Shown in pieces: positions 34,984 to 50,531 of a DNA stretch of 56,972 nt (its first letter is position 1; each line of letters opens with the position of its first letter). Made by a program: the position numbers and the translations under genes. Under the pieces are notes generated by a model. It saw only the letters and a program-made list of their open reading frames with translations. It ran no database searches and was not told the DNA's origin. The stretch is from Shewanella sp. MBTL60-007 (GTDB lineage Bacteria; Pseudomonadota; Gammaproteobacteria; Enterobacterales; Shewanellaceae): NCBI RefSeq assembly GCF_019654915.1, contig NZ_BPET01000037.1, positions 1-56,972 of the forward strand, read 5' to 3'.

Positions 34984-36114
34984 TTACTCACCGAAATAGA
35001 AGTAGCCTCGATTAAGCAGAGTTAATATGAGTTCTTTTGTTGCTGAGCATTGAAATAAGAGTGCGGCTTGTTGGTTATCAAAACTCAACCTTTGAGTTAA
35101 TTGAGTGATATTTTCTTCGATATCTTCTGGATATTCAAATGCCTCTCCATTGATAAATACTCGTGATGTGCAGTCGCCCTCGAGTTGTAATAACTTGAGT
35201 CCACCAATTCGGTACAAAAGCGCGCCTTGACAGATGTAATCATCAAGCTCTTCTGCGCTGTATTCTTCTTCAGGTTCACACAGATCGAGTTCAAAGCGGT
35301 TTTGGCTTAACATTTTTCCAAGCACAGCCTGATAGCTGTTTGGGCAAGCAGCAAACTCTGCAATTAATGCCATCATATGCTGTTGATGTTGAGTGCTTAC
35401 CTGACTGGCTTGTGTGGGTTCGCTCTGGGAGGTGAAGCGTTTTAGTCCTGTAGCGTTATCGATTAGATTATCGGCGATTTCACTAAATAGCTCTTGCTGA
35501 CTCGGGGCGCGAAACCCCATGGAGTAACTCATGGCTGTGGTTAACGTTTGACCTTGATGGGGAAAGCCTGGAGGAATATACAGCAGGTCGCCTTTTTCCA
35601 ATACCACATCGATAATCGGCTCAAAGCCTTCGATTAGAGGCGTGGTCGGGTCATTATTTTTAGGGGCGTATAGCCCTTTGTCACCGACGGTCCAGTGGCG
35701 CTCACCCTCACCTTGAATAATAAATACATCGTAGTTATCGATATGGGCACCGACACCACCACCAGGGGTTGCAAAAGAGACCATTAAGTCATCGAAGCGC
35801 CAGTCTGGCAAAAAACGAAAAGCATTGATGAAACCTGCTGAGTCTGGGTGCCAATGATTAAGTGCTTGGACGAGTAATTGCCAATTCTTATCGCCAAATT
35901 GGTCGTAGTCCTCGAAGGGGCCTTCGATGATCTGCCAGTCGTTCTCTTTGGTTATGACAACCCGCGATGACACACTGTCTTCACAAGCAAGTCCTGCGAG
36001 TTCATCAGGAGTAATAATATCTTCAAAATTTTCAAAGGCGTTTTTAATCAATAGCGGCTTTTTTTGCCAATACTGTTCGATAAAGGTTTTTGGAGCGAAA
36101 TTGAGATGATACAT
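34984..36114 (-). CDS. roxA: RoxA (YcfD), 50S ribosomal protein L16 arginine 3-hydroxylase
   Basis: A 376-residue JmjC-type 2-oxoglutarate and Fe(II) oxygenase that hydroxylates an arginine of ribosomal protein L16. The metal-binding facial triad is visible: His and Asp in GGVGAHIDNYDVF, and the distal His in YIPPGFPHQG. The N terminus (FIEQYWQKKPLLIKNAF) and the C-terminal winged-helix-like part match the Escherichia coli protein (373 residues). It lies downstream of purB on the same strand but after a terminator. Confidence 0.92.
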   Translation of the reverse strand: MYHLNFAPKTFIEQYWQKKPLLIKNAFENFEDIITPDELAGLACEDSVSSRVVITKENDWQIIEGPFEDYDQFGDKNWQLLVQALNHWHPDSAGFINAFRFLPDWRFDDLMVSFATPGGGVGAHIDNYDVFIIQGEGERHWTVGDKGLYAPKNNDPTTPLIEGFEPIIDVVLEKGDLLYIPPGFPHQGQTLTTAMSYSMGFRAPSQQELFSEIADNLIDNATGLKRFTSQSEPTQASQVSTQHQQHMMALIAEFAACPNSYQAVLGKMLSQNRFELDLCEPEEEYSAEELDDYICQGALLYRIGGLKLLQLEGDCTSRVFINGEAFEYPEDIEENITQLTQRLSFDNQQAALLFQCSATKELILTLLNRGYFYFGE

Positions 36115-36154
36115 AGATGCTACGGTGCCAGAAGTTGATGAAACAGATAAAAGA

Positions 36155-36182
36155 AAGGCGTTAAGCCTAAGCTTAACGCCTT
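36155..36182 (-). terminator. Terminator of the mnmA-hflD-purB operon
   Basis: AAGGCGTTAAGC (36155-36166) pairs with GCTTAACGCCTT (36171-36182), a perfect 12-bp stem with loop CTAA. It lies 48 bases after the purB stop. Confidence 0.85.
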
Positions 36183-36230
36183 ATTCGCCCCATTTATAGT
36201 CAATGGGCAAACTAATCGCGCGATAGCGCG

Positions 36231-38250
<2,020 letters not shown>

Positions 38251-38253
38251 TGA

Positions 38254-39369
38254 TTAATCTCTTATTAGTGCGTCAATAATGCCGCCACCAAGACAAATTT
38301 CACCATCATAAAATACAGCCGACTGCCCTGGCGTTACAGCTGCAACTGGGTTATCAAACATGACGCGTAACACATCATCGCTGCCATAGGTTACGCGGCA
38401 AGGCACATCTTGCTGGCGATAACGGGTTTTAACGGTAATTTGAGCGCCGTCGGCGGGGCCTTTTCTATCAACCCAATGTAATTGGTTGGCAATTAAACCA
38501 TCTGACATTAGGCGAGGGTGGTTGCCACCTTGACCTACGATTAGCACATTGCGTACAAGATCTTTCTCGACAACATACCAAGGGTCTTCGCTGCTATTTT
38601 TCAAGCCACCAATACCTAAACCTTTGCGCTGCCCAAGGGTGTGATACATCAAACCTTGGTGAGTACCGATCACTTCGCCTTCGCTGGTTTCGATATTACC
38701 AGGTTGAGCCGGCAAGAAAGTTTGTAGGAAATCGGTAAATTTACGCTCACCGATAAAACAGATCCCTGTGCTGTCTTTCTTATCGTGGGTGATTAGGCCC
38801 ATCTCTTTGGCGATCTCACGTACTTCGCTCTTTTCTAATTCACCTACAGGAAATAGCGAACGAGCAACTTGCTCGTGGCTTAAGGTGTAGAGGAAGTAGC
38901 TTTGATCTTTATTGCCGTCGATACCACGTAGCATTTGGCTAGTACCATCGATATCGCGTCGGCGAACATAGTGACCCATAGCGATATAGTCGGCATCTAA
39001 GATCTCATCTGCAAATTCAAGGAAAGCCTTAAACTTAATCTCTTTGTTGCACATGATATCTGGATTCGGGGTACGGCCAGCTTTGTACTCGGCTAAGAAG
39101 TACTCAAACACGTTGTCCCAGTATTCAGAGGCAAAGTTAACCGTATGCAATTTAATACCAAGCTTGTCACAAACAGCTTGTGCATCTTTCAGGTCTTCTG
39201 CGGCTGCGCAATATTCATCCGTGTCATCTTCTTCCCAGTTCTTCATGAACAGGCCTTCAACCTGATAGCCCTGTTTCATTAACAGGTAGGCTGAAACTGA
39301 TGAATCTACACCACCGGACATGCCGACGATGACTTTTTTACCAAGATGAGTGGGTTCGATTGACGTCAT
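38254..39369 (-). CDS. mnmA: MnmA, tRNA-specific 2-thiouridylase
   Basis: A 371-residue enzyme that adds sulfur at U34 of tRNA-Lys, -Glu and -Gln. The PP-loop [15 protein letters not shown] is near the N terminus. The two catalytic cysteines are in [12 protein letters not shown] and [13 protein letters not shown]. The C-terminal beta barrel carries [16 protein letters not shown]. It heads the mnmA-hflD-purB group. Its substrate tRNA-Lys(UUU) is encoded six times in this window, though far away and not co-transcribed. Confidence 0.96.
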   Translation of the reverse strand: MTSIEPTHLGKKVIVGMSGGVDSSVSAYLLMKQGYQVEGLFMKNWEEDDTDEYCAAAEDLKDAQAVCDKLGIKLHTVNFASEYWDNVFEYFLAEYKAGRTPNPDIMCNKEIKFKAFLEFADEILDADYIAMGHYVRRRDIDGTSQMLRGIDGNKDQSYFLYTLSHEQVARSLFPVGELEKSEVREIAKEMGLITHDKKDSTGICFIGERKFTDFLQTFLPAQPGNIETSEGEVIGTHQGLMYHTLGQRKGLGIGGLKNSSEDPWYVVEKDLVRNVLIVGQGGNHPRLMSDGLIANQLHWVDRKGPADGAQITVKTRYRQQDVPCRVTYGSDDVLRVMFDNPVAAVTPGQSAVFYDGEICLGGGIIDALIRD

Positions 39370-39673
39370 AAATCCTAAAAAAACCTTTGTGTTTACTGAA
39401 TATTGCTACGAATCAACAGATCGCTGAATGGCTTATTCAGGCGAGGTGCTGGTTTCAGACCGCGGCTTTCTGCGGGGGCATATTCTATCATGCATTATGG
39501 GGCTGGGCTATCTAGCAGGTCTTTATCTTTTGCCTTTATCAACCTTCGGGGTAAATATTAGCGATTCACGGGGGCTGAAAGCGACATTACGGGCGGCTTT
39601 CAGGCAGCAAGAACACTGATAAAGCCTAGGTTAGTCATGTTTTAGGCGCTTGTGGCTGGCGAGGCGGTTAAGC
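39370..39673. other. Intergenic region between nudJ and mnmA
   Basis: About 300 bases. An 8-bp inverted repeat (CTGAAAGC at 39575-39582 with GCTTTCAG at 39596-39603) could form a hairpin but lacks a T run. The rest should hold the mnmA promoter. The small open frame on the plus strand (39428-39619) has no ribosome binding site and no recognisable protein features. Confidence 0.45.
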
Positions 39674-40126
39674 CTAGACATATTCATCATCAATAATCTC
39701 CAATGGATAGTGCCTACCAGACAAGTAATCCTTGAGAGATTTAAGCACTAAAGGACTGCGATGAGAGTCGCTTAACTGGTCGATTTCATCAAGGCTCAAC
39801 CACTTGGTCGCATTGATCGCGGGATCCTCTGGCTTTGAAGCTAACGCTTTGTCTAATTTTACAAAAAAGGTATAGCGTACAAATGAGAGGGTGTCACTTG
39901 CACGGTACTGGTAGATCCCGACAAGCCCCTGTGGTTGGATAGTTAAACCTGTCTCTTCTTTAATTTCACGAATACAGGCGTCAGTTATCGATTCATCGGC
40001 TTCGATGTGCCCTGCAGGTTGATTGTATTTAAGTTGCCCATCAATCAACTCTTCTACAATAAGGTATTTCCCCTGAGCCTCGATAACGCAAGCTACAGTG
40101 GTGTAGGGTCTATAACGCTCAGCCAT
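39674..40126 (-). CDS. nudJ: NudJ, Nudix phosphatase
   Basis: A 150-residue Nudix hydrolase. The box [20 protein letters not shown] fits GX5EX7REUXEEXGU exactly, continuing TGL. NudJ removes phosphates from nucleoside di- and triphosphates and from thiamine pyrimidine pyrophosphate in Escherichia coli. Its first 8 bases overlap the end of rluE, so the two are coupled, as in the enterobacterial order rluE-nudJ-mnmA-hflD-purB. Confidence 0.92.
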   Translation of the reverse strand: MAERYRPYTTVACVIEAQGKYLIVEELIDGQLKYNQPAGHIEADESITDACIREIKEETGLTIQPQGLVGIYQYRASDTLSFVRYTFFVKLDKALASKPEDPAINATKWLSLDEIDQLSDSHRSPLVLKSLKDYLSGRHYPLEIIDDEYV

Positions 40127-40826
40127 TACGAGTACTTTTTATATCGATTTGTTTAAACTCACCATTATTAAGATCATCTAGACTCCATTGGCCTATTTTA
40201 TAGCGGATTAATCTTAAGGTTGGAAAGCCAATGTGGGCCGTCATGCGTCGAACTTGGCGGTTACGACCTTCACAGATCTGAATCTCCAGCCAAGTAGTCG
40301 GAATATTGGCTCTTTCTCGGATAGGTGGGGTTCTTGGCCATACTTTTGGGTTGTCCATAATTTGGATTTTAGCTGGGAGAGTCATGCCATCCTTTAGTTC
40401 AACGCCTAGGCGTAACTTCTCAAGATCCTCATCTGTTGGCACACCTTCGACTTGGGCCCAATAGGTTTTATAAGTTTTCTTTTTTGGTTCAGTAAGTTGG
40501 GATTGTAACTTTCCGTCGTTAGTGAGCAGAAGTAATCCTTCACTGTCCCTATCTAAACGCCCAGCGGCATAAACACCGGGTACAGGGATATAGTCTTTAA
40601 GGGTTTGCCTACCTTGTTCATCGGTAAACTGACACAACACGTCAAAAGGTTTGTTAAATAGTACTATGACAGGATTGGAAACCGTTTTAGCTTTCGGTCG
40701 GCTTCTGCTGTTGGCTCTACTCTGAGGCTTAGCCGCTGGTTTGTTGCTGGCACTGCTGGGAAAGCCTGAAGAGCGAGTCTTGTTGCTTTTTTTTATCGGT
40801 GTTTTTTTTGAAAATGGCTGTGTCAC
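40119..40826 (-). CDS. rluE: RluE, 23S rRNA pseudouridine(2457) synthase
   Basis: A 235-residue RsuA-family pseudouridine synthase. The catalytic Asp is in [17 protein letters not shown], and the family phrase [16 protein letters not shown] is present. It starts with a basic, Ser-rich extension of about 50 residues ([13 protein letters not shown] and similar) before the catalytic core at [15 protein letters not shown]; such tails are common and probably bind RNA. No S4 domain is present, consistent with RluE. It is divergent from icd. Confidence 0.92.
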   Translation of the reverse strand: MTQPFSKKTPIKKSNKTRSSGFPSSASNKPAAKPQSRANSRSRPKAKTVSNPVIVLFNKPFDVLCQFTDEQGRQTLKDYIPVPGVYAAGRLDRDSEGLLLLTNDGKLQSQLTEPKKKTYKTYWAQVEGVPTDEDLEKLRLGVELKDGMTLPAKIQIMDNPKVWPRTPPIRERANIPTTWLEIQICEGRNRQVRRMTAHIGFPTLRLIRYKIGQWSLDDLNNGEFKQIDIKSTRNG

Positions 40827-43353
<2,527 letters not shown>

Positions 43354-43361
43354 TCTAGTGG

Positions 43362-43385
43362 AGGCCTGTTGTCACATACAGGCCT
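43362..43385 (+). terminator. First terminator after icd
   Basis: AGGCCTG (43362-43368) pairs with CAGGCCT (43379-43385), followed by TCTTTTCTT. It begins 8 bases after the stop codon. Confidence 0.75.
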
Positions 43386-43408
43386 TCTTTTCTTGAATGT
43401 GAAGCAAT

Positions 43409-43443
43409 AAAAAAGCAGAGTAGGATAACTACTCTGCTTTTTT
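43409..43443. terminator. Bidirectional terminator between icd and cspD
   Basis: AAAAAAGCAGAGTA (43409-43422) pairs with TACTCTGCTTTTTT (43430-43443), a 14-bp stem with T runs on both strands between convergent genes. Confidence 0.92.
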
Positions 43444-43523
43444 TATCTCTTATCGCAACTTACACCAAGCTAAACAAGTACTTGCTCAATTTTACTTTGA
43501 ACACATACTTATTTAGATAAGTA

Positions 43524-43730
43524 TTAGTTTGTTGGCGATATTGCTGATGCGTGCATCCCTTTTGGACCTGCTTCTACTTCAAAATTGACTGGTTGGCCTG
43601 CTTTTAGAGTTCGATAGCCTTCCATTTCAATGGTAGAATAGTGCGCAAAAACGTCTTCACCGCCAGCATCAGGGCATATAAACCCGAATCCTTTGGCGTT
43701 GTTGAACCATTTAACAGTTCCGCTTGCCAT
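43524..43730 (-). CDS. cspD: CspD-type cold-shock-domain protein
   Basis: A 68-residue single-stranded nucleic-acid-binding protein. The RNP1-like motif KGFGFI and RNP2-like motif DVFAHYS are present, in [18 protein letters not shown]. Position next to clpS-clpA, divergent, is the Escherichia coli arrangement for CspD, which inhibits replication and is induced in stationary phase. It is a little shorter than Escherichia coli CspD (74). Its upstream leader has the hairpin CGAGGA-AAC-TCCTCG (43784-43798). Confidence 0.9.
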   Translation of the reverse strand: MASGTVKWFNNAKGFGFICPDAGGEDVFAHYSTIEMEGYRTLKAGQPVNFEVEAGPKGMHASAISPTN

Positions 43731-43783
43731 ACTTCCACTTCCTTCTGTTGTCTACTTCCCAGTAAGATAGTAAAACTTATCAA

Positions 43784-43798
43784 CGAGGAAACTCCTCG
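43784..43798. other. Small inverted repeat in the cspD-clpS intergenic region
   Basis: CGAGGA and TCCTCG separated by AAC. It may be a hairpin in the cspD leader or a protein site. On its own it is weak evidence. Confidence 0.3.
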
Positions 43799-43969
43799 CT
43801 TAATGAACAGAATGAAAGCTGAATAAGTGGTTGTCAAGGTAAAATTAACAAAAAAGCAACAAATAGTAACAAGTCGTACCTGAAAGTAATTCGATATGAT
43901 TTGTTGAACAAACAGACAGAGTTACATTATCAATTGGTACAAGCCAAAACTAGAGGCTAATATTGAAAT

Positions 43970-44278
43970 ATGAGCAGAACAGAAAATATTGAGCATGTAG
44001 AAGAGAGTGTTGAATCAGAATTTAAACGTCCTTCTATGTATAAAGTGATTTTAAACAATGATGATTACACACCGATGGACTTCGTCATTGAGATTTTACA
44101 ACTGTTTTTTAAGAAAGATGAGCAGCAAGCGACGGAAATCATGCTGGCAATCCATCATAAAGGAAAAGGGATCTGCGGAATTTACCCTTTTGGTATTGCC
44201 GAAACTAAGGTTGCGCAAGTAAATCAATTTGCAAGACAAAACCAACATCCGTTACTGTGTTCATTAGAGGAGGCCTGA
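43970..44278 (+). CDS. clpS: ClpS, ATP-dependent Clp protease adaptor (N-recognin)
   Basis: A 102-residue adaptor that binds proteins with destabilising N-terminal residues (Leu, Phe, Tyr, Trp) and delivers them to ClpAP. The core [20 protein letters not shown] contains the conserved NNDDYTPM binding pocket, and later H-H-K-G ([20 protein letters not shown]) matches the family. It is followed by clpA 37 bases later and lies in the same window as both transferases that make its substrates. Confidence 0.97.
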   Translation: MSRTENIEHVEESVESEFKRPSMYKVILNNDDYTPMDFVIEILQLFFKKDEQQATEIMLAIHHKGKGICGIYPFGIAETKVAQVNQFARQNQHPLLCSLEEA

Positions 44279-44315
44279 TTTGGCCGAATCTGTAGTTATT
44301 TTTTAGGGGGTGCTT

Positions 44316-46574
44316 ATGTTAAATAAAGATCTTGAAGTCACCTTAAACCTGGCTTTTCAGCAAGCCAGAGATGCACGTCATGAATACATGACGGTTGAGC
44401 ATCTGTTGTTGGCATTAATCGATAACCCAGCCGCACAAGAGGCGTTAGTTGCTTGCGGAGCAAATCTTGAGAAATTAAGAGATGAAGTCTCAAGCTTCAT
44501 TGAACAAACTACACCTATTATTTCCGATCCTGAGGACGAAAAAGAGACTCAACCGACACTCGGTTTTCAACGTGTACTGCAGCGCGCCGTATTTCATGTG
44601 CAATCATCTGGCCGCAACGAAGTTACTGGTGCCAATGTTTTAGTCGCTATTTTCAGTGAGCAGGAGTCTCAAGCGGTTTACCTGCTCCGCACTGGTGATG
44701 TAACGCGTCTAGATGTGGTCAATTATATCTCCCATGGTTTTTCTAAAAACGATATCGATACTGATTCAGAGCCTCACCGTATTGAAGATCAAACCGAGAC
44801 CGAAGAAGAGCGTAGTATCCTGTCTCAGTTTACCGCTAATTTAAATGAGCTCGCTAAGAGCGGTAATATCGACCCGCTAATTGGGCGTACCGATGAAATT
44901 GAGCGTTCTATCCAAATTCTATGCCGTCGTCGCAAGAACAATCCCTTGCTGGTGGGTGAGGCGGGGGTTGGTAAAACCGCGATTGCCGAAGGCTTGGCTT
45001 ATCGCATAGTGAAGGAAGAAGTGCCCGAGGTGATGAGCGAAGCGACCGTATACTCGCTCGATTTAGGTGCATTGCTTGCGGGTACAAAATATCGCGGTGA
45101 TTTTGAGAAGCGCTTTAAAGGCCTGCTAAAAGAATTGGCGAACGATGAACACGCTATTTTGTTTATCGATGAGATCCACACTATTATTGGTGCGGGCTCT
45201 GCTTCTGGCGGCGTCATGGATGCTTCTAACTTACTTAAGCCGCTCTTATCTAGTGGTAAGTTACGCTGTATGGGCTCAACGACGTTCCAAGAGTATCAGA
45301 GTATTTTTGAGAAAGATCGTGCACTTGCCCGTCGTTTTCAAAAGGTCGATATCAACGAGCCGTCTGTCGCCGAGACCACTAAGATATTGCAGGGTCTTAA
45401 GGCAAAGTATGAAGAGCACCACAATGTGCGTTATACCTTGGCGGCTTTGAGTGTTGCGGCAAGGCTATCTGATAAACACATTAACGACAGGCATTTGCCA
45501 GACAAAGCGATTGATGTGATCGATGAAGCGGGAGCGCGTATGGCGATGCAGCCTGCGAGCAAACGTAAAAAGACCATCGGTCAGTCAGAGATCGAAGCGA
45601 TTATCGCCAAGATGGCGCGTATTCCTGAGAAGTCGGTATCGAGCTCTGATAAGGATATGCTTAAGAATCTTGAGCGTAACCTTAAGATGGTGGTATTTGG
45701 CCAGGATCCAGCGATTGAGGGGCTTAGCTCGGCGATTCGCTTGTCTCGAAGCGGACTCGGCGGGGAAAATAAACCTGTGGGTAGCTTCCTGTTTGCTGGT
45801 CCCACTGGTGTGGGTAAAACAGAAGTGACGAGTCAGCTTGCCAAATGTTTAAGTCTGAATCTGGTTAGATTCGATATGTCAGAATATATGGAAAGCCATA
45901 CTGTGTCACGCTTGATTGGTGCTCCACCAGGCTATGTTGGCTACGATCAGGGCGGCTTGTTAACCGATGCGGTGATTAAGAATCCTCATTGTGTTGTCCT
46001 GCTCGATGAGATCGAGAAGGCCCACCCTGATGTGTACAACTTGCTGCTGCAGGTGATGGATCACGGTACATTGACCGATAACAACGGTCGTAAGGCTGAC
46101 TTTAGGCATGTCACCTTAGTGATGACCACCAATGCGGGTGTTCAAGAAACCATTCGTAAATCGATAGGTTTTAAACAGCAAGATCATACCCAAGATGCGC
46201 TATCGGAAATCAATAAGGTGTTCTCACCTGAGTTCCGTAATCGACTCGACTCGATTATCTGGTTCAACCATCTCGATATGACCGTTATCGCTAAAGTGGT
46301 CGATAAGTTCTTAGTCGAGTTGCAAGCTCAACTTGATGATAAGTCGGTGACGCTCGAAGTCAGTGATGAAGCCCGAACGCTATTGGCGGAGAAAGGCTAT
46401 GACAAGTCGATGGGCGCACGCCCAATGGCGCGAGTGGTGACAGAGCTTATTAAGCGACCTTTAGCCGATGAGATCTTATTTGGTGAGCTAGAGAAGGGCG
46501 GTGTTGCCCGTGTCGATGCCAAAGGTGATGACATTGTGATCACCACCGAGTCACTTGAGAAAGTCGCTCATTAG
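44316..46574 (+). CDS. clpA: ClpA, ATPase subunit of the ClpAP protease
   Basis: A 752-residue AAA+ unfoldase with an N-terminal Clp repeat domain (to about 140) that docks ClpS, and two ATPase modules. Walker A motifs are GEAGVGKTA (about residue 215) and GPTGVGKTE (about 495); Walker B regions are [11 protein letters not shown] and [14 protein letters not shown]. The ClpP-docking loop typical of ClpA is expected near the second module (IGFKQQ). ATG 44316 was chosen because AGGGGG lies 5 bases before it; an in-frame GTG at 44310 overlaps that site. Confidence 0.97.
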   Translation: MLNKDLEVTLNLAFQQARDARHEYMTVEHLLLALIDNPAAQEALVACGANLEKLRDEVSSFIEQTTPIISDPEDEKETQPTLGFQRVLQRAVFHVQSSGRNEVTGANVLVAIFSEQESQAVYLLRTGDVTRLDVVNYISHGFSKNDIDTDSEPHRIEDQTETEEERSILSQFTANLNELAKSGNIDPLIGRTDEIERSIQILCRRRKNNPLLVGEAGVGKTAIAEGLAYRIVKEEVPEVMSEATVYSLDLGALLAGTKYRGDFEKRFKGLLKELANDEHAILFIDEIHTIIGAGSASGGVMDASNLLKPLLSSGKLRCMGSTTFQEYQSIFEKDRALARRFQKVDINEPSVAETTKILQGLKAKYEEHHNVRYTLAALSVAARLSDKHINDRHLPDKAIDVIDEAGARMAMQPASKRKKTIGQSEIEAIIAKMARIPEKSVSSSDKDMLKNLERNLKMVVFGQDPAIEGLSSAIRLSRSGLGGENKPVGSFLFAGPTGVGKTEVTSQLAKCLSLNLVRFDMSEYMESHTVSRLIGAPPGYVGYDQGGLLTDAVIKNPHCVVLLDEIEKAHPDVYNLLLQVMDHGTLTDNNGRKADFRHVTLVMTTNAGVQETIRKSIGFKQQDHTQDALSEINKVFSPEFRNRLDSIIWFNHLDMTVIAKVVDKFLVELQAQLDDKSVTLEVSDEARTLLAEKGYDKSMGARPMARVVTELIKRPLADEILFGELEKGGVARVDAKGDDIVITTESLEKVAH

Positions 46575-46666
46575 GCTGATATGAACTGTTAAGGGTCAAT
46601 AGGTGGCATTCGCTTGTCGTTTATTGGCTCTGGTTCAAAGTGTGATAACAGTATATTACAGACAAC

Positions 46667-46691
46667 AAAAAGCCGGCATTGCCGGCTTTTT
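46667..46691. terminator. Bidirectional terminator between clpA and infA
   Basis: AAAAAGCCGGC (46667-46677) pairs with GCCGGCTTTTT (46681-46691) around ATT, a strong hairpin with T runs on both strands. No tRNA-Ser gene is present here, unlike Escherichia coli. Confidence 0.93.
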
Positions 46692-46716
46692 AATATACGT
46701 TATATAGGCTAATAAC

Positions 46717-46938
<222 letters not shown>

Positions 46939-47049
46939 TCAGTTATCCTGTTAGCCTTCAAATAATAAAAACGGGCGTATCATGCCGCAAATTCATGCTG
47001 CTGTAAAGCAAAGTTATCTAGAACACCCTCTGCTCAGCCCCGTTGTGCC

Positions 47050-47775
47050 TTAATTAGTAATGTTTTTTATCTCGATTTCGCTCACCCAGCCTGAATGTGT
47101 CAGAATTTGGTGAGGTCGGTAATCGCGTTTGTAGTTCATTTTTCTTGACTCATCAATCTGATAGCCAAGATATAAATATTGCTTCTTCATCATCTTAGCA
47201 ATCTGGGTTTGCAGCAAAATAAGTAAACTACCTAATGAGCGTTTATGTAACTCTGGTGCAAAATAACTATAGATAGCCGACAGGCTATGAGGAAGCACAT
47301 CGGTAACTGCCACACCAACAAGTTCACCATCGAGACTTAGTTCGATAAACAGTGGTTGTATCCAGGCGGCGGTGGCAAAGCTGTCGTACTGTTCAGGTGT
47401 TGCTGGGTACATAGGACCGTCACCATGTCGAGTATTAACATACCGCTCATACAGCTCATATTGCTGAGGTGTTTTATGATCGACTATCTTCCAGCTTAAA
47501 TCTTGATTGTTTTTTAATGTTCTCTTCTGTCTCTTAGAGAGTTTAAATTCGTCCATATCTAGCCTAATGGGAAGGCATGCGCTGCACAGAGGACACTGAG
47601 GTTTATAGATCATGCTGCCGCTGCGTCGAAAACCGAGAGCAAGCAGTTGCTCGAACAAGCTTGGGTCGATCACATCTTCTTGTAAGACCAGTAACTGCTC
47701 TTGCTGGTTGTCTAGGTAACTACAAGGAAAAACTTTGGTTCTACCGACAGTGACGGGTCTAGATTTTGAGTTCAA
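47050..47775 (-). CDS. bpt: Bpt, aspartate/glutamate leucyltransferase
   Basis: A 241-residue aminoacyl-tRNA protein transferase that puts leucine on N-terminal Asp or Glu, marking proteins for ClpS/ClpAP. The N-terminal Cys region [15 protein letters not shown] and [12 protein letters not shown] is present, along with [13 protein letters not shown] and [25 protein letters not shown] chose TTG 47775 because GAGGT precedes it at good spacing and the N terminus then matches the family; the longer frame to 47820 would lie inside aat. It overlaps aat by 17 bases, so the two transferases are coupled. Confidence 0.92.
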   Translation of the reverse strand: MNSKSRPVTVGRTKVFPCSYLDNQQEQLLVLQEDVIDPSLFEQLLALGFRRSGSMIYKPQCPLCSACLPIRLDMDEFKLSKRQKRTLKNNQDLSWKIVDHKTPQQYELYERYVNTRHGDGPMYPATPEQYDSFATAAWIQPLFIELSLDGELVGVAVTDVLPHSLSAIYSYFAPELHKRSLGSLLILLQTQIAKMMKKQYLYLGYQIDESRKMNYKRDYRPHQILTHSGWVSEIEIKNITN

Positions 47776-48475
47776 TGAATACCTCGGATTTGCGCCAGCA
47801 ATTGGCTTTAACAGTACCATCCCTTAGATGGGCCAATAGCTTGAGAAAATCATCACGTTTAATGGATTTAGCTCCGAGGCTGTCTAGATGTGGATTCACC
47901 ACCTGCGCATCGATGAGCTTAAAACCACTGCGTTGTAAATGTTGCTGTAATACGATCATAGCAGCTTTAGAGGCATTCGTTGTACGATGAAACATGGATT
48001 CACCACAAAAAACTTGGCCAATAGCCAACCCATATAGCCCACCAATCAATTCATTGCCTTGCCAAACCTCTAGGGAGTGAGCATGGCCTTGCTGATGTAA
48101 AGCCAGATAGGCTTGTTGGATTTCGCTAGAGATCCATGTGCCATCTTGCCCAGCTCTAGGCTCGGCGCAGCCAGCTGTGACCGCGTTAAAGTCATGATTA
48201 ATCGTGTAGGTCCAATCTTGTTTTTTAAGGTATTTAACTAAGCTGCGGCTGATTTTCATATTACCGGGCACAAACACCGCGCGGGGGTCGGGTGACCACC
48301 ACAAAATGGGATCATCGAGGTTAAACCACGGAAAAATACCGTTGTAGTAGGCGTTGAGTAAGCGCTCGGGCCTTAAGTCTCCGCCGACGGCGAGCAAACC
48401 ATTAGGCTCGCTCAAGGCTTGCTCGGGAGGTGGGAAACCTTGCTGCGTATGATTTAAATAGGACAGTGAGTTCAC
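47759..48475 (-). CDS. aat: Aat, leucyl/phenylalanyl-tRNA-protein transferase
   Basis: A 238-residue transferase that puts Leu or Phe on N-terminal Lys and Arg, creating ClpS substrates. Motifs: [59 protein letters not shown] and [14 protein letters not shown], all standard for Aat. It is the first gene of the aat-bpt pair on the minus strand. Confidence 0.96.
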   Translation of the reverse strand: MNSLSYLNHTQQGFPPPEQALSEPNGLLAVGGDLRPERLLNAYYNGIFPWFNLDDPILWWSPDPRAVFVPGNMKISRSLVKYLKKQDWTYTINHDFNAVTAGCAEPRAGQDGTWISSEIQQAYLALHQQGHAHSLEVWQGNELIGGLYGLAIGQVFCGESMFHRTTNASKAAMIVLQQHLQRSGFKLIDAQVVNPHLDSLGAKSIKRDDFLKLLAHLRDGTVKANCWRKSEVFIELKI

Positions 48476-48529
48476 AATTGAGTAAGATTAATAAATATAC
48501 TTATCCTTAAAGTTAGCGGAAAAAGGCTT

Positions 48530-49006
48530 ATGTTGAAACATCATCTTATTGTTTTCACGGTTATCTGTTTATTTTTTGCTATACCGAGTTCATTCGCTGC
48601 GCCCTATGACCGTAATCAGGCGGTGCCAGTGGAAAAAGTGGAGTTCGGACAGGTCATCTCGGTGCGTAATATTACCGAGAAACAGCTGGTAGAAGATCGC
48701 AATACTGGCTGGAAAACCTTCGGCGGCGCCTTGATAGGTGGCGTTATCGGTCATCAGTTTGGTGGCGGCTCAGGTCAGGATGTGGCAACGGTTTTAGGCG
48801 CACTATTGGGCGCTGGAGTGGCTAATCGATATGGCGATAGCTCCTATTATCAAGAGCTAAGGTTAGTCGAGATGATGATTGCTCTAGATACTGGCGAGCA
48901 GGTGATGGTGCTTCAAGATTTAGATCCCGGCATGATATTTAATGTCAACGACGAGGTTAGGGTGGTTTACCTGAGAGGGTATGTCAGGGTCGATCGTCAG
49001 ATGTAG
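48530..49006 (+). CDS. Glycine-zipper periplasmic or membrane protein
   Basis: A 158-residue protein with a signal peptide (cleavage near PSSFA-AP, about residue 22) and no lipobox Cys. In the middle (about residues 63-100) a glycine zipper, FGGALIGGVIGHQFGGGSG then VLGALLGAGVANRYG, predicts a close-packed helical hairpin as in the Rickettsia 17-kDa surface antigen and SlyB families. The C-terminal half is a small beta domain. Similar proteins influence outer-membrane integrity, but no function can be given. It is divergent from aat. Confidence 0.75.
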   Translation: MLKHHLIVFTVICLFFAIPSSFAAPYDRNQAVPVEKVEFGQVISVRNITEKQLVEDRNTGWKTFGGALIGGVIGHQFGGGSGQDVATVLGALLGAGVANRYGDSSYYQELRLVEMMIALDTGEQVMVLQDLDPGMIFNVNDEVRVVYLRGYVRVDRQM

Positions 49007-49034
49007 CTATGACCCATCAAATCGTCTCTCAATC

Positions 49035-49067
49035 ATAGAAAAGCCGCTAACTTAGCGGCTTTTCTAT
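49035..49067. terminator. Bidirectional terminator after the glycine-zipper gene
   Basis: A perfect 16-bp palindrome: ATAGAAAAGCCGCTAA and its complement around one base, between convergent genes. Confidence 0.9.
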
Positions 49068-49133
49068 CTCTTAGGACTCATAACCATAGCTATAGCCGTA
49101 AACACACTTTAGTTGCCAATTAATCGCAAAGAT

Positions 49134-50495
49134 TTATACGACTGAGTAGGCTGATTGATTGAGCTGGCGTATGGTGGACTCGATAATGTCTAGCTGCTCT
49201 TCAAATAGCTGCTCATCGTGGGCGCCGCCAATGCTGAGGCGAATGCAGTTATCATGATTGTTAAAGTCATCACCATTGCGAATGAGTATTCCTTTTTGCG
49301 CTAAGGCGGTCACCACATGGTGGGCCTTGAGTGGCGCCTTGAGTTGCAGCCAGCCATTGAGGCCACGCCAATTTTGTTTGAGCCGAAGTCGCTTTCCCAT
49401 ATCGATGCACAGTGCTTGTCGAGCGGCTACCTGTTGCTCTCGTTGTCCCATGAAATTGCTATTTTCGATGATCCTGCAGGCAAGCTCGGTGTTGAGTGAT
49501 GACACCATCCAGCATTGACTATAAACCGCTTTTTTGATGGAACCAATAAACTTACTGGGAATGAGCATGAAGCCCTGTCGCAATCCGCCACAAAACATTT
49601 TCGATAAGCTAGACAGGTAAATTACGCACTGCTCATCCTCATTGCCAGCTTGGTCGAGTGACCACATAGGTGTATGCCATTCATCAGGCAGACAGTAGTT
49701 CACATCATCTTCGATTATCACGACTTGATAGTGTCTAGCTAACGCGATAATCGCCTCACGTTGATGGTTACTGTATTGGATACAGGTAGGGTTTTGATTA
49801 TTTGGCGTCAAATAGAGCACCTTAGGCTTAAACTGAACCATTTTTTGCTCCAGTTCCGTTAAATCTAGCCCTTCATCAGTCAATGATACGGGGTGGGCTC
49901 TTAGTCCTAACTGCTCTGCTGCGGTATGGATCCCGGGGTAGCAACTTGCTTCGCAAAGTAATGATTCTCCTGCGTGCATCAAACCGTTTAGAATCGAAAA
50001 GATCCCCTGTTGTCCACCATGGGTAAATACAATTTGCTCGCTCATTTGCTGGATATTACGCCTGTGTAACCATTGGCTGAACTTGCGCTGATGCTCCGGC
50101 AATGGCTCTGCATGATATTGCATCAATTGAGTCAAACGCAGTGGTGTCTTGGCGAGTTGAGCGAGAGCATCGCTTAAAATGGCTGTCTGGTTAGTGAAAG
50201 GCTGTTGGCAGGTGGCAAAGTTTACTCTCTGATCCGCAGCTTGATAATCGCTGGGCTTGACGAAAGTTCCAGCTCCTACTTTCGCTTGTACATATCCTCG
50301 TTGCTCGAGCAGTGCATAGGCTCGGGTAACAGTGCCGACTGTGACGCCTAATTTGTCGGCGAGCAACCTTTGAGGAGGCAACTTAGCATTTGCCATGAGA
50401 GCCCCGCTTTTTATGGCATCTTCTGCCGCCTGTGCGAGGCGTAAATACTTAGCACCTGTGTAACTTTCTAAGTCCGGACTCCAAATTGTACCCAT
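49134..50495 (-). CDS. MocR-family regulator: GntR DNA-binding domain fused to PLP aminotransferase-like domain
   Basis: A 453-residue fusion regulator. The N-terminal GntR winged helix (about 12-85) reads LPPQRLLADKLGVTVGTVTR and ALLEQRGYVQAKVGAGTFV. The C-terminal fold-type I aminotransferase-like domain (about 100-453) has the Schiff-base Lys in SSLSKMFCGGLRQGF and the Asp/Tyr pocket IIEDDVNY. MocR proteins use PLP or an aminated ligand as effector. I placed the start at ATG 50495: an in-frame TTG 66 bases earlier falls in the -35 element of a good promoter and so cannot be translated from that transcript. Its divergent LysE-type neighbour is the probable target. Confidence 0.87.
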   Translation of the reverse strand: MGTIWSPDLESYTGAKYLRLAQAAEDAIKSGALMANAKLPPQRLLADKLGVTVGTVTRAYALLEQRGYVQAKVGAGTFVKPSDYQAADQRVNFATCQQPFTNQTAILSDALAQLAKTPLRLTQLMQYHAEPLPEHQRKFSQWLHRRNIQQMSEQIVFTHGGQQGIFSILNGLMHAGESLLCEASCYPGIHTAAEQLGLRAHPVSLTDEGLDLTELEQKMVQFKPKVLYLTPNNQNPTCIQYSNHQREAIIALARHYQVVIIEDDVNYCLPDEWHTPMWSLDQAGNEDEQCVIYLSSLSKMFCGGLRQGFMLIPSKFIGSIKKAVYSQCWMVSSLNTELACRIIENSNFMGQREQQVAARQALCIDMGKRLRLKQNWRGLNGWLQLKAPLKAHHVVTALAQKGILIRNGDDFNNHDNCIRLSIGGAHDEQLFEEQLDIIESTIRQLNQSAYSVV

Positions 50496-50531
50496 GACAA
50501 TAAAACCATTGTGTTCGAATTTGTATTGATT

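Noticed and set aside
39428..39619. 63-codon open frame on the plus strand between nudJ and mnmA
   Set aside because: No ribosome binding site, no recognisable domain, and it occupies the likely mnmA promoter region on the other strand.
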